The notes beneath the pieces were generated by a model that worked only from the letters and a program-made list of their open reading frames with translations, made no database searches and had not been told where the DNA came from. A stretch of DNA of 64,000 nucleotides from an uncultured Flavobacteriaceae bacterium (GTDB taxonomy: Bacteria; Bacteroidota; Bacteroidia; Flavobacteriales; Flavobacteriaceae): the NCBI GenBank assembly GCA_947500435.1, contig CANMRV010000004.1, positions 434,001 through 498,000 on the forward strand, read 5' to 3'. Made by a program: the position numbers and the translations under genes. Every line of letters starts with the position of its first letter. Within the stretch, counting starts at the first letter, position 1. Of the stretch, positions 35,248 through 43,379 are shown piece after piece.

Positions 35248-36411
35248 ATGTCAAAAATATTAGTCATTGAAGATGAAGCTGCAATCCGCAGAGTACTGGT
35301 AAAAATTCTTTCCGAGGAAAATGATGCGTATGAGCTTTCAGAAGCAGAAGATGGATTAAAAGGATTGGAAGCTGTTAAGAACAATGACTATGATTTGGTG
35401 CTTTGCGATATAAAAATGCCAAAAATGGATGGTGTTGAAGTGCTAGAAGCAGCCCGTAAGATAAAACCAGAGATTCCCTTTATAATGATATCAGGTCATG
35501 GTGATTTAGATACGGCGGTGAATACCATGCGCGCCGGTGCTTTTGACTACATCTCAAAACCGCCAGATTTAAATCGATTGTTGACGACTGTCAGAAATGC
35601 CTTAGATCGCAAAGAATTGGTTGTAGAAAATAAGATTCTCAAAAAGAAGGTCAGTAAGAACTATGAGATGATTGGCGATAGCAAAGAAATTACTGTTATT
35701 CAAGACATGATTGAAAAAGTAGCTCCAACAGACGCACGGGTTCTAATCACAGGTTCAAACGGAACAGGAAAAGAGTTAGTTGCCCATTGGTTGCATGAAA
35801 AGAGTCCGAGAAGTTCGGCCCCTTTTATTGAGGTGAATTGTGCAGCTATTCCATCTGAATTGATAGAAAGTGAATTGTTCGGTCATGTAAAAGGAGCCTT
35901 TACCTCCGCTGTTAAAGACAGGGCAGGTAAATTTGAAGCTGCCAATAAAGGCACTATTTTTCTTGATGAGATTGGGGATATGAGCCTGTCTGCCCAAGCG
36001 AAAGTACTGCGGGCACTTCAAGAAAGTAAAATTTCAAGAGTCGGCACAGACAAGGATATCAAAGTAGATGTACGCGTACTGGCGGCAACCAATAAAGATT
36101 TAAAAAAGGAGATTGCAGATGGTAAGTTTCGAGAAGATTTGTACCATCGACTTGCGGTGATTTTGATAAAAGTGCCTGCTTTGAACGATAGGCGCGATGA
36201 CATTCCCTTGCTAATTAATCATTTTACAAACAAGATAACTAGTGAACAAGGTATTGCCAATAAAACCTTTTCTGATAAAGCCATCAAACTGCTAAAAGCT
36301 TATGACTGGACAGGTAACATCCGCGAGCTGCGAAATGTTGTCGAGCGGCTCATTATTCTTGGGGGTAATGAGGTGACGGAAGAGGATGTGAAGTTGTTTG
36401 CTAGTAAATAG
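35248..36411 (+). CDS. Sigma-54-type response regulator lacking a C-terminal HTH
   Basis: 387 residues. A receiver domain (about 1-120) has acidic pocket E8/D9, phospho-acceptor Asp54 in VLCDIKMPKMDG and a PP-containing switch end. An AAA+ domain (about 140-375) has Walker A GSNGTGKE, Walker B GTIFLDEIGDM and the R-finger region FREDLYHRL. The sigma-54-contacting loop reads GAFTSA instead of GAFTGA. The protein ends at NEVTEEDVKLFASK, with no Fis-type DNA-binding domain. No partner histidine kinase lies nearby. Confidence 0.93.
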   Translation: MSKILVIEDEAAIRRVLVKILSEENDAYELSEAEDGLKGLEAVKNNDYDLVLCDIKMPKMDGVEVLEAARKIKPEIPFIMISGHGDLDTAVNTMRAGAFDYISKPPDLNRLLTTVRNALDRKELVVENKILKKKVSKNYEMIGDSKEITVIQDMIEKVAPTDARVLITGSNGTGKELVAHWLHEKSPRSSAPFIEVNCAAIPSELIESELFGHVKGAFTSAVKDRAGKFEAANKGTIFLDEIGDMSLSAQAKVLRALQESKISRVGTDKDIKVDVRVLAATNKDLKKEIADGKFREDLYHRLAVILIKVPALNDRRDDIPLLINHFTNKITSEQGIANKTFSDKAIKLLKAYDWTGNIRELRNVVERLIILGGNEVTEEDVKLFASK

Positions 36412-36434
36412 TAAGCATTAGTTGACCATTTTTT

Positions 36435-36902
36435 ATGATTGAGTTAATTCTAGAAGCTTTAGTGGACTTAGGACTTATACGTGAAGACTATAAACATCAT
36501 AAAAAAATCACCAAAAAGGAGAAGGAAGATGGTAAGAAAAGGCCTTTTCAAAGGTATCTTTTGCAGCCAAGTACTTTAGTTGTAATGACTATTCTCATTT
36601 TGGGAAGTATAAGTATTGTTACATTTTTTATCTATCAACACACATCAATCTATCCTGAAAACACCAAAAAGGAGTTGTTTGAAATGACTGAATGGGTTGA
36701 AAAGTATAAAGACAAGTTAGGAGAATATCCAAGGAATTTAAAAGAAGTAATAGGTAACAATCCCACACGGCAACATTGGAATACTGATTCTTGGAATCGA
36801 CCTTACAAATATGTCGTTTTAAACTTAGGGAAGGATTTTCTACTACTATCGGCAGGTCCTGATGGAGAATTTGAGACGGAAGATGATATATCTGCCCATT
36901 AA
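36435..36902 (+). CDS. Membrane protein with GspG-like C-terminal domain
   Basis: 155 residues: a basic cytoplasmic N-terminus, one central helix (about 48-70, LVVMTILILGSISIVTFFIY) and a C-terminal domain resembling the type II secretion major pseudopilin GspG (WNRPYKYVV...FLLLSAGPDGEFETEDDI, a calcium-site-like ending). There is no N-terminal prepilin signal and no secretion genes nearby, so it is an orphan. It lies 24 bp downstream of the sigma-54-type regulator and may be co-transcribed. Confidence 0.7.
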   Translation: MIELILEALVDLGLIREDYKHHKKITKKEKEDGKKRPFQRYLLQPSTLVVMTILILGSISIVTFFIYQHTSIYPENTKKELFEMTEWVEKYKDKLGEYPRNLKEVIGNNPTRQHWNTDSWNRPYKYVVLNLGKDFLLLSAGPDGEFETEDDISAH

Positions 36903-36926
36903 TTTATTTACCCTACCAACTTAATA

Positions 36927-37622
36927 CTATTTTCCATTTCCACAATCACCCAAACGCAAAAGTGCTTTTTCGGTAATTTCTTTGGTCCGAAGGTTATAGT
37001 ATTTTTTACCCTCTGAGAGATTTGACTTTAATAATTGTTGCTCGCATTGTACAAAAATGTTGTAAGCAAATGCACGGGCTTCTAGACAGCTAACTGAATC
37101 CACAACGGTATTAATAGATTTTGAATAGCTTATTAATGAAATATCTATTTGCTTGTATAATTCGTTCTCTTTTGGTTTAATAGTAGTTAACTTTTTTTCC
37201 ACTTCTACTTCAGTATTCATGGCGAAATCCTTTGATGTGAATGCTGTATCGTGCATTTCATGTTGCTCAAAGGCATCAAGGGCATCAACAATTTGTTGTA
37301 GCGCCTCTTGTAGCAATATTCTCGTGCCATTTAGAGAGGTCGATTTGGTTGCTGCTTTTAAATTGATAAGACTTTCTTCGATATTTACTTCTGCGTCTTT
37401 ACAACCACAATCATCAAACCGATTAGTAGAAGTTTGAAGTACCTTAATAGCTTTATAGGTATAAAACCTTGCCTTGTTGATATCATCTGTGTTAAGCGCT
37501 TCTTGAGTTCGTGCCTTGACATAATTCATGTTAGAGCCAGCATAGTTGCAAGCTTCGCTTGGGGCAAAGGAAGAGAGTAGTAAAATTGCTAAACCGCATA
37601 GCATTACGTGCAGCGTCTTCAT
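36927..37622 (-). CDS. Secreted cysteine-containing protein of unknown function
   Basis: 231 residues with a signal peptide (about 1-24). The mature N-terminus CNYAGSNMNYVKARTQEAL and the CGCKDAEVNIEESLINLKAAT segment look like a conserved, helical flavobacterial family with paired Cys that may form disulfides in the periplasm. I know no function. It converges on the GspG-like gene with a 24-bp gap. Confidence 0.75.
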   Translation of the reverse strand: MKTLHVMLCGLAILLLSSFAPSEACNYAGSNMNYVKARTQEALNTDDINKARFYTYKAIKVLQTSTNRFDDCGCKDAEVNIEESLINLKAATKSTSLNGTRILLQEALQQIVDALDAFEQHEMHDTAFTSKDFAMNTEVEVEKKLTTIKPKENELYKQIDISLISYSKSINTVVDSVSCLEARAFAYNIFVQCEQQLLKSNLSEGKKYYNLRTKEITEKALLRLGDCGNGK

Positions 37623-37821
37623 ATCGTAGGTTTTTTGGTCGTAATATTTGGGAATATCACTAACAGTAAAATTAGGAAATGCTTGCCGTTGCTACCTATT
37701 TTTTTCGACGGAACACCCTCAATTTCAGGTATTTCGGGTGAACCTTATTCTATAGTCGATGAACTGTCATTTTTTTTAACATTTCGTGCATTTCACCGAT
37801 AAAAAATTTTATCTTTTGCAC

Positions 37822-38706
37822 ATGGATACGATAAATAGTAGTGAGTTTAAAGTCGAAAAGAGCATCAAACTGTCAGATTTCAATTCTGTCACTGATTTAG
37901 GTGCCACAAACAAGGAGTTGAAAAAACAGCTGGAATCCATTCGAGAAGAATTGGGCGATTTCCAAAATACATTATATGCACATAGTAAATATAGTGTGCT
38001 GGTTTGCCTTCAGGGAATGGATACTTCAGGAAAGGATAGTCTCATTCGCGAAGTTTTTAAAGATTTCAATGTGCAAGGGGTTGTGGTACATAGTTTTAAA
38101 GTGCCTACCGAATTGGAATTAAAGCATGATTATTTGTGGAGACATTATATCGCGCTTCCGGCAAAGGGTAAGTTTGGAGTTTTTAATCGTACGCATTATG
38201 AGAATGTGTTGGTGACACGAGTACATCCAGAGTATATTTTAGGTGAGCATATTCCTGGAGTACATAGTGTGGAAGATATCAATGAAAAGTTTTGGGAGAC
38301 ACGCTTTGAGCAAATCAATAATTTCGAAAAGCATTTAGCGGATAACGGTACAATTATCTTCAAATTCTTTTTGAATCTTTCCAAAGAAGAACAAAGGAGA
38401 CGTTTGGTAAGGAGGTTAGATTTACAAGAGAAAAATTGGAAATTTTCCGCTGGAGATTTAAAAGAACGCAAACTATGGGATAGTTACCAGGAGTGTTATG
38501 AAGAGGCTATCAATAAAACATCAAAATCGCATGCGCCTTGGTTTGTGATTCCTGCCGATAATAAAAAAGCGGCGCGTGTAATTGTTGCCTCAATTCTATT
38601 AGAAGCGTTAAAGAAATACAAAGATATCAAGGAACCGGAGTTGAGCACCAAAATAAAAGCTAATTTAGGCGACTATAGAAAACAGCTCGAAAACGAAACA
38701 GAATGA
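37822..38706 (+). CDS. Polyphosphate kinase 2 family protein
   Basis: 294 residues from the ATG at 37822. A TATCTTTTG promoter-like box ends 4 bp upstream, which argues against the reading from 37786. It transfers phosphate between polyphosphate and nucleotides. PPK2 motifs are Walker A GMDTSGKDSLIREVF, Walker B/lid area NRTHYENVLVTRV, and FFLNLSKEEQRRRL. At one-domain length it is of the NDP- or NMP-phosphorylating class; which one cannot be decided. It overlaps the peptidase start by 4 bp (ATGA). Confidence 0.93.
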   Translation: MDTINSSEFKVEKSIKLSDFNSVTDLGATNKELKKQLESIREELGDFQNTLYAHSKYSVLVCLQGMDTSGKDSLIREVFKDFNVQGVVVHSFKVPTELELKHDYLWRHYIALPAKGKFGVFNRTHYENVLVTRVHPEYILGEHIPGVHSVEDINEKFWETRFEQINNFEKHLADNGTIIFKFFLNLSKEEQRRRLVRRLDLQEKNWKFSAGDLKERKLWDSYQECYEEAINKTSKSHAPWFVIPADNKKAARVIVASILLEALKKYKDIKEPELSTKIKANLGDYRKQLENETE

Positions 38707-40079
38707 AGAAGATTACCCTAATATTCCTTTTAGTAGTATCACAAGCTTTTGCACAAACGGAAGATGAAAAGCAAATTCGTCAAATTTACGATGCTGCCCT
38801 AGAGGATGGAGAGGCCTACAATTGGCTCAACTATTTATCCAATCAAATAGGAGGACGCCTCTCAGGTTCCGTACAGGCGCAACAAGCTGTTGATTACACA
38901 AAAAGACAAATGGATTCTCTTGGTTTAGATCGAGTTTGGCTTCAGCCTGTTATGGTACCCAAGTGGGTTCGAGGTACACCTGAGTTCGCTTATATGGAAA
39001 CGGATCCAGGAGTGACGACCAACCTTCCTATTTGCGCATTAGGAGGTTCGGTACCTACCTATGGACGAGGTGTAAAAGCCAATGTTATTGAGGTACATAG
39101 TATTGAAGAACTAAAAACTTTGGGGAAGGAAAAAATATCAGGGAAAATTGTATTCTTCAACCGACCAATGGACCCAACTTCGGTGAATACATTCGAAGCC
39201 TACTCAGGCGCTGTGGACCAAAGGGGAAAAGGAGCTGCAGAAGCTGGTAAGTATGAAGCATTAGGAGTTATCGTTCGCTCTATGAACTTAAGACAAGATG
39301 ATTTTCCGCATGCGGGAGGGATGAATTATGGTGATATTCCGGAAGCTGAAAAAGTTCCGGCGGCGGCAATTAGTACAAACGGTGCTGATTTATTAAGCAC
39401 TACCTTGAAATTAAATCCTAATACCCAGTTTTTCTTCAAATTGAATTGCAAGACCTTGGAAGATGTTGAATCGTACAACGTAATAGGAGAAATAAAAGGT
39501 AGTACGAAGTCTAACGAAATTATAGTAGTTGGCGGACATTTAGATTCTTGGGATTTAGGGGATGGCTCGCACGATGATGGTGCTGGATGTGTGCAAAGTA
39601 TGGAAGTTCTACGGATATTAAAGAAAACGGGATACAAACCAAAAAGAACAATCCGAGCAGTTCTTTTTATGAATGAGGAAAACGGATTGCGAGGCGGAAG
39701 AAAGTACGCTGAGGTGGCTAAGAATAAGAATGAGAATCATGTTTTTGCTTTGGAAAGTGATTCTGGCGGATTTACCCCAAGGGGATTCAGTTTCGATGCC
39801 TCGGATGGAAATATTGCACAAGTACAAAGTTGGGCAAAGTTATTTGAACCTTATTACGTCCACATGTTTGTCAAAGGATTTTCTGGAGCTGACATTGGCC
39901 CTTTAAAGAATGAGAAAATAGTTCTGGCGGGACTTCGTCCTGACTCACAGCGTTACTTCGACCACCATCATGCTGAGAACGATACTTTCGAACATGTCAA
40001 TCGTAGAGAGCTCGAGCTCGGTGCGGGCGCAATGGCCAGTTTAGTGTACTTGTTTGATAAGTATGGGGTAAAGGAATAG
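38703..40079 (+). CDS. M28-family zinc metallopeptidase (carboxypeptidase-Q-like)
   Basis: 458 residues, with a signal peptide (about 1-17, AFAQ), so periplasmic or secreted. A PA-type insert (about 100-230) precedes the M28 catalytic core. Zinc ligands are His in GGHLDSWD, Asp in DDGAGCV, catalytic Glu-Glu in MNEENGLRGG, Asp in ESDSGGF and His in HHHAENDTFEHV. It removes amino acids or dipeptides from peptides. It is translationally coupled to ppk2. Confidence 0.93.
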   Translation: MKKITLIFLLVVSQAFAQTEDEKQIRQIYDAALEDGEAYNWLNYLSNQIGGRLSGSVQAQQAVDYTKRQMDSLGLDRVWLQPVMVPKWVRGTPEFAYMETDPGVTTNLPICALGGSVPTYGRGVKANVIEVHSIEELKTLGKEKISGKIVFFNRPMDPTSVNTFEAYSGAVDQRGKGAAEAGKYEALGVIVRSMNLRQDDFPHAGGMNYGDIPEAEKVPAAAISTNGADLLSTTLKLNPNTQFFFKLNCKTLEDVESYNVIGEIKGSTKSNEIIVVGGHLDSWDLGDGSHDDGAGCVQSMEVLRILKKTGYKPKRTIRAVLFMNEENGLRGGRKYAEVAKNKNENHVFALESDSGGFTPRGFSFDASDGNIAQVQSWAKLFEPYYVHMFVKGFSGADIGPLKNEKIVLAGLRPDSQRYFDHHHAENDTFEHVNRRELELGAGAMASLVYLFDKYGVKE

Positions 40080-40158
40080 TTGAGGTTTTTTAGAAGTATG
40101 AAGGTCCAGTATCATCTGCCGGAAGCTAATAGCCATTAGCTATCTCAAGACTTTTTCC

Positions 40159-40166
40159 TACCTTTG
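40159..40166 (+). promoter_or_regulatory. Promoter -7 box TACCTTTG of the immunophilin gene
   Basis: An exact TAnnTTTG match with TTAG 19 bp upstream as a weak -33 box; about 24 bp before the chosen start codon. Confidence 0.6.
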
Positions 40167-40189
40167 CCGCTCATTAAAAAATGCTTAAA

Positions 40190-41122
40190 ATGCAAGAAGG
40201 AATCTACGCAAAATTCAATACCTCTAAAGGGGAAATACTAGTAAAATTAACACACGATAAAACTCCTGGCACAGTCGGTAACTTTGTTGCCCTGGCCGAA
40301 GGGAAACAACAAAATACAGCCAAAGCAGCCGGAGAACCCTACTACAACGGATTAAAGTTCCATAGAGTCATTCCTGACTTTATGATTCAAGGAGGCTGTC
40401 CTCAGGGAACTGGAACTGGAGATGCCGGTTACAAGTTCGATGACGAGTTTCACCCTGAACTTACACATAAGGCTCCGGGTGTGCTTTCAATGGCTAATGC
40501 CGGTCCAGGAACAAATGGAAGTCAGTTCTTCATTACGCATATCGCAACACCATGGTTAGATAATAAGCATACTGTTTTTGGTCATGTTGAATCAGGTCAA
40601 GATATTGTGGATGCAGTTGCACAAGGTGATGAAATTGAAAGTCTTGAAATCGTAAGAGTAGGAGCTGAAGCTGAAGAATGGGACGCCGCTGCAGCTTTCG
40701 ACACTTTTAAGAACTCAGGTGCTGAAAGATTGGCTGCTGAAAAGGCGAAGCAAGCGGCAGAATTAGACAAAGTCGCGGCGGGTTTTGAGTCAACAGATAG
40801 TGGACTCCGCTACAAAATAATTCAGAAAGGCGATGGAGAAAAAGCTGAAAGCGGTCGTCAAGTATCTGTTCATTACGAAGGTTCTTTGCTGAGCGGTCAG
40901 GTCTTTGATTCATCGTATAAGCGTAATGAGCCTATTGCTTTTCAATTAGGAGTTGGACAAGTAATCAAAGGCTGGGATGAAGGCATCTCTCTTTTGGATG
41001 TGGGTGATAAAGCTCGTTTTGTAATCCCTTCTGATTTGGGCTATGGGAGCGCAGGTGCCGGTGGAGTTATTCCTCCAGATGCTACGTTAATTTTTGACGT
41101 AGAGTTGATGAGTATCAAATAG
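40190..41122 (+). CDS. Cyclophilin-FKBP fusion peptidyl-prolyl isomerase
   Basis: About 310 residues from the ATG at 40190; an ATG three codons upstream is also possible. The N-terminal cyclophilin domain (about 1-150) has FHRVIPDFMIQGGCPQGTGTG and LSMANAGPGTNGSQFFITH. A charged helical linker follows (about 155-200, AERLAAEKAKQAAELDKVA), then a C-terminal FKBP domain (about 205-310) with VSVHYEGSLLSGQVFDSS, GQVIKGWDEGI and YGSAGAGGVIPPDATLIFDVEL. No signal peptide, so cytoplasmic. Such dual-family immunophilins are known from flavobacteria. Confidence 0.95.
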   Translation: MQEGIYAKFNTSKGEILVKLTHDKTPGTVGNFVALAEGKQQNTAKAAGEPYYNGLKFHRVIPDFMIQGGCPQGTGTGDAGYKFDDEFHPELTHKAPGVLSMANAGPGTNGSQFFITHIATPWLDNKHTVFGHVESGQDIVDAVAQGDEIESLEIVRVGAEAEEWDAAAAFDTFKNSGAERLAAEKAKQAAELDKVAAGFESTDSGLRYKIIQKGDGEKAESGRQVSVHYEGSLLSGQVFDSSYKRNEPIAFQLGVGQVIKGWDEGISLLDVGDKARFVIPSDLGYGSAGAGGVIPPDATLIFDVELMSIK

Positions 41123-41144
41123 AATTATTTACACAGTAAAGCAC

Positions 41145-41180
41145 AAACTCTCTTTCTGTTTATAGGAAGGGAGTTTTTTT
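41145..41180 (+). terminator. Terminator of the immunophilin gene
   Basis: A 12-bp stem with two G-T pairs (41145-41156 with 41165-41176), an 8-nt loop and a run of seven Ts. Confidence 0.75.
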
Positions 41181-41602
41181 ACGCCTTAAATTTGTTTTCT
41201 ATTGCTCGTTCACACTTAGAACAAGCAAAAGAAGGTTCAAGAGTATAAGTACTACTAAAATAGTAAAGAAGGTTATCAAGAGTTTCAGGTTTAGGGTCTA
41301 AATCTTACACTTTGATAACAACTGAAAGTGTAAATACCCTACTGACAAAGTATGTGTAATCTTATTTTTTAAGTTCTATGGAACTAAATTTTAAGAAAAC
41401 AATGTTCAGTACAATCAAAATAAAAAGAACGCTAAAGAAAGCAATCATAGTTTTACATTTTAAGATTATGCGGGGAATTCTCAATCTCACAATAACTAAC
41501 GCCTCGTATTGTCAAAACGTATTATTATTTTCGTAAAGTTTGTTAAAAATGCAATACTTTAAGAATTTTGTTGATAACATAGCTATGATTGTTCACAAAA
41601 AA
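41181..41602. other. AT-rich intergenic stretch
   Basis: No recognisable gene longer than about 50 codons. It holds one possible tiny membrane-protein reading frame on the minus strand (41362-41448). Otherwise nothing is recognised. Confidence 0.5.
41362..41448 (-). CDS. Possible 28-residue single-span membrane peptide
   Basis: An ATG-initiated frame encodes a peptide with about 17 hydrophobic residues (IAFFSVLFILIVLNIVFL) followed by a polar tail ending in two lysines. Its layout resembles the small membrane proteins near crcB. T-rich DNA readily gives such frames by chance, so support is weak. It is read in the same direction as the cold-shock gene, past that gene's terminator. Confidence 0.25.
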   Translation of the reverse strand: MIAFFSVLFILIVLNIVFLKFSSIELKK

Positions 41603-41629
41603 AGGCCGCAACCATAAAAGTTGCGGCCT
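41603..41629 (-). terminator. Terminator of the cold-shock gene
   Basis: A perfect 10-bp stem (AGGCCGCAAC with GTTGCGGCCT) and a 7-nt loop. On the minus strand it is followed by a run of T residues. Confidence 0.9.
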
Positions 41630-41654
41630 ATTATAAAAAAGTTTAATACCTACC

Positions 41655-41849
41655 TTAGTCTACTACCTTCACATTAACGGCGTTCAATCCTTTTTTACCT
41701 TGTTGTAGTTCAAATTCCACAACATCACCTTCACGAACCTCGTCGATTAAGCCAGAAATGTGTACAAAATGATCTTCGTTCGAACCTTCTTCAGTGATAA
41801 AACCATATCCTTTGGAATCATTGAAAAATTTAACTGTTCCTTTACTCAT
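41655..41849 (-). CDS. Cold-shock domain protein
   Basis: A 64-residue OB-fold RNA chaperone. RNP1 motif KGYGFITEE and RNP2 motif DHFVHISGL are intact, as is the KGTVKFFNDSKG start. Length is standard. A promoter box lies about 30 bp upstream, so it lacks the long cold-shock leader of the E. coli cspA mRNA. It has its own terminator. Confidence 0.96.
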   Translation of the reverse strand: MSKGTVKFFNDSKGYGFITEEGSNEDHFVHISGLIDEVREGDVVEFELQQGKKGLNAVNVKVVD

Positions 41850-41878
41850 AATACTAAAAATTAAAAATTATTAAAGGC

Positions 41879-41886
41879 CAAAGATA
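41879..41886 (-). promoter_or_regulatory. Promoter -7 box TATCTTTG of the cold-shock gene
   Basis: An exact TAnnTTTG match on the minus strand about 30 bp before the start codon; no clear TTTG at -33. Confidence 0.6.
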
Positions 41887-42045
41887 CTATTTAATTGTTA
41901 AATGTCTGAATTTTTGAAAGTTATATTTAAATTATGGTAATGTGAAGACAGTGAATTGATTAGCTTTCTTTGTGTTAAATATTCCCCCGATTTGAACCTT
42001 CTCTAGAAAATTGCTGACCAAATTAGCTTTCTTATAAAATGCCCA

Positions 42046-42426
42046 TTATGAAACAAGTTCTTGAATACTGCTTGTGACTGCCGAAACGTCTAATGCTAAT
42101 ATCGCTGAGGCGAGGTTTAAAACAGAACTTGCTCTGTCAAGAATGCCTTGAACATTCGTTAATTTCTTATAAAGCTCTTGAGATTCTGTGGTAATGGTAT
42201 CAATCTTACCAAGCGCATCTTGCGCATCTTCTAGTACTAAAACAGCCGACTTCGTATATAGTTCGGTGGTAGCCGCTAGTTGTTGGTTGTGAATTTCCTT
42301 AATCTTAATATTCTGTTCTTCTGTAAGGGAATCTATATTATTATAGCGATAGTCGCCCAATGCATTCGCCATTCGCATAAAATTGTCGGCGAGTCGTTTT
42401 ACCTGTTCGGCGCTTAGATTTCCCAT
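42046..42426 (-). CDS. Helical protein of unknown function, partner of the next lipoprotein
   Basis: 126 residues, almost wholly alpha-helical, with no signal peptide. The C-terminal third is markedly hydrophobic (VLNLASAILALDVSAV). I recognise no family. It lies 45 bp downstream of the lipoprotein gene on the same strand, so the two are likely an operon. A long helical body with a hydrophobic hairpin could suggest membrane insertion, but this is only a shape argument. Confidence 0.7.
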   Translation of the reverse strand: MGNLSAEQVKRLADNFMRMANALGDYRYNNIDSLTEEQNIKIKEIHNQQLAATTELYTKSAVLVLEDAQDALGKIDTITTESQELYKKLTNVQGILDRASSVLNLASAILALDVSAVTSSIQELVS

Positions 42427-42471
42427 CTGTTGTTAAATTGAGCTTCTAATATGAAACTGTATTTTTAATTC

Positions 42472-43320
42472 TTATTTTTTAAGCAAAGCGGTTGAATGTC
42501 TTTTGAGTTGACTGCCATATTTTGCCAAAGCAACTTTTAGTTCAGTATCGCTCAGTTTTTCTACTTCAGAATTTAGACTAGCATGGCCCTCGGCAATTGA
42601 ATTTAATATTTTTGAATATGCCGCCAGTTCATTTTGCTGCCTTTCAATCTCTTGGATTCTACTAAAATAATCTTCTGCAAACTTCGTCCGTTCATAAGTG
42701 GATAGTTTTTTATCGCGTACCAAATCAAAATAGTAGTTTTTAAGGCTACTTTTCTGAACCTCTAATTTGTTTTTAAGGTTTCCGGCGAGGTTGAGATCTA
42801 AAAAATGAAGCAAATCTTGAACGGGCTGGTTTGCATTTGAAATATAGGTTTTGATTTTATTCCTCCGGTAACCATCCGTAAATGCTCTTCCAACAAGCGT
42901 AATAATATTAGAATATGATTTCACATCCGCCTCATTCACTTGAATTGAGCCAAAATTTCCAGAGGTAATGGAATTTGTGAGTCCATCGGTTTGATAATTG
43001 GTAAGCTGATTATCCGAGATATTGGTCAGGGCATAAAAATAGCCTTGCAGTCCGTGGTATATAAGTGCGGTTACACGGTCCGCTTCTTCATTTTGGGAAC
43101 AGTCACAATCGGTTTGATGAATATTTAAAGCTGCAATGTTTTTACTTTGACAGTCTTCAAGACAGGTTTGACTAAAACTGGAAGACAAGGTTTCAAATGT
43201 TTCTACACTTTCAACAGCGGATTTCGAAAACTCGGTAACATGCTTAAGGTTCACACAACTACTAAAAAGTAGTGCGCTACTAAGGAAAAGAAAAACGTAT
43301 TTTACGTGATACTGGGGCAT
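42472..43320 (-). CDS. Cysteine-rich lipoprotein of unknown function
   Basis: 282 residues. A lipoprotein signal ends near Cys22 (LLFSSC-VNL). The mature N-terminal part carries several Cys (QTCLEDCQSK, HQTDCDCSQ), the rest is helical, with a coiled-coil-like stretch near residues 215-245. No known domain is recognised. First gene of a probable two-gene unit with the 126-residue helical protein; 59 bp downstream of lpxD. Confidence 0.75.
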   Translation of the reverse strand: MPQYHVKYVFLFLSSALLFSSCVNLKHVTEFSKSAVESVETFETLSSSFSQTCLEDCQSKNIAALNIHQTDCDCSQNEEADRVTALIYHGLQGYFYALTNISDNQLTNYQTDGLTNSITSGNFGSIQVNEADVKSYSNIITLVGRAFTDGYRRNKIKTYISNANQPVQDLLHFLDLNLAGNLKNKLEVQKSSLKNYYFDLVRDKKLSTYERTKFAEDYFSRIQEIERQQNELAAYSKILNSIAEGHASLNSEVEKLSDTELKVALAKYGSQLKRHSTALLKK

Positions 43321-43379
43321 CTGTTCGATTTTCTTCCTACAAGGTAAAAAGAATTTTTTGTTTCCCGATGGAGTTTACT

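Noticed and set aside
37786..37821. Upstream start for the PPK2 gene
   Set aside because: A promoter-like TATCTTTTG box lies inside this extension, so translation from 37822 is more likely.
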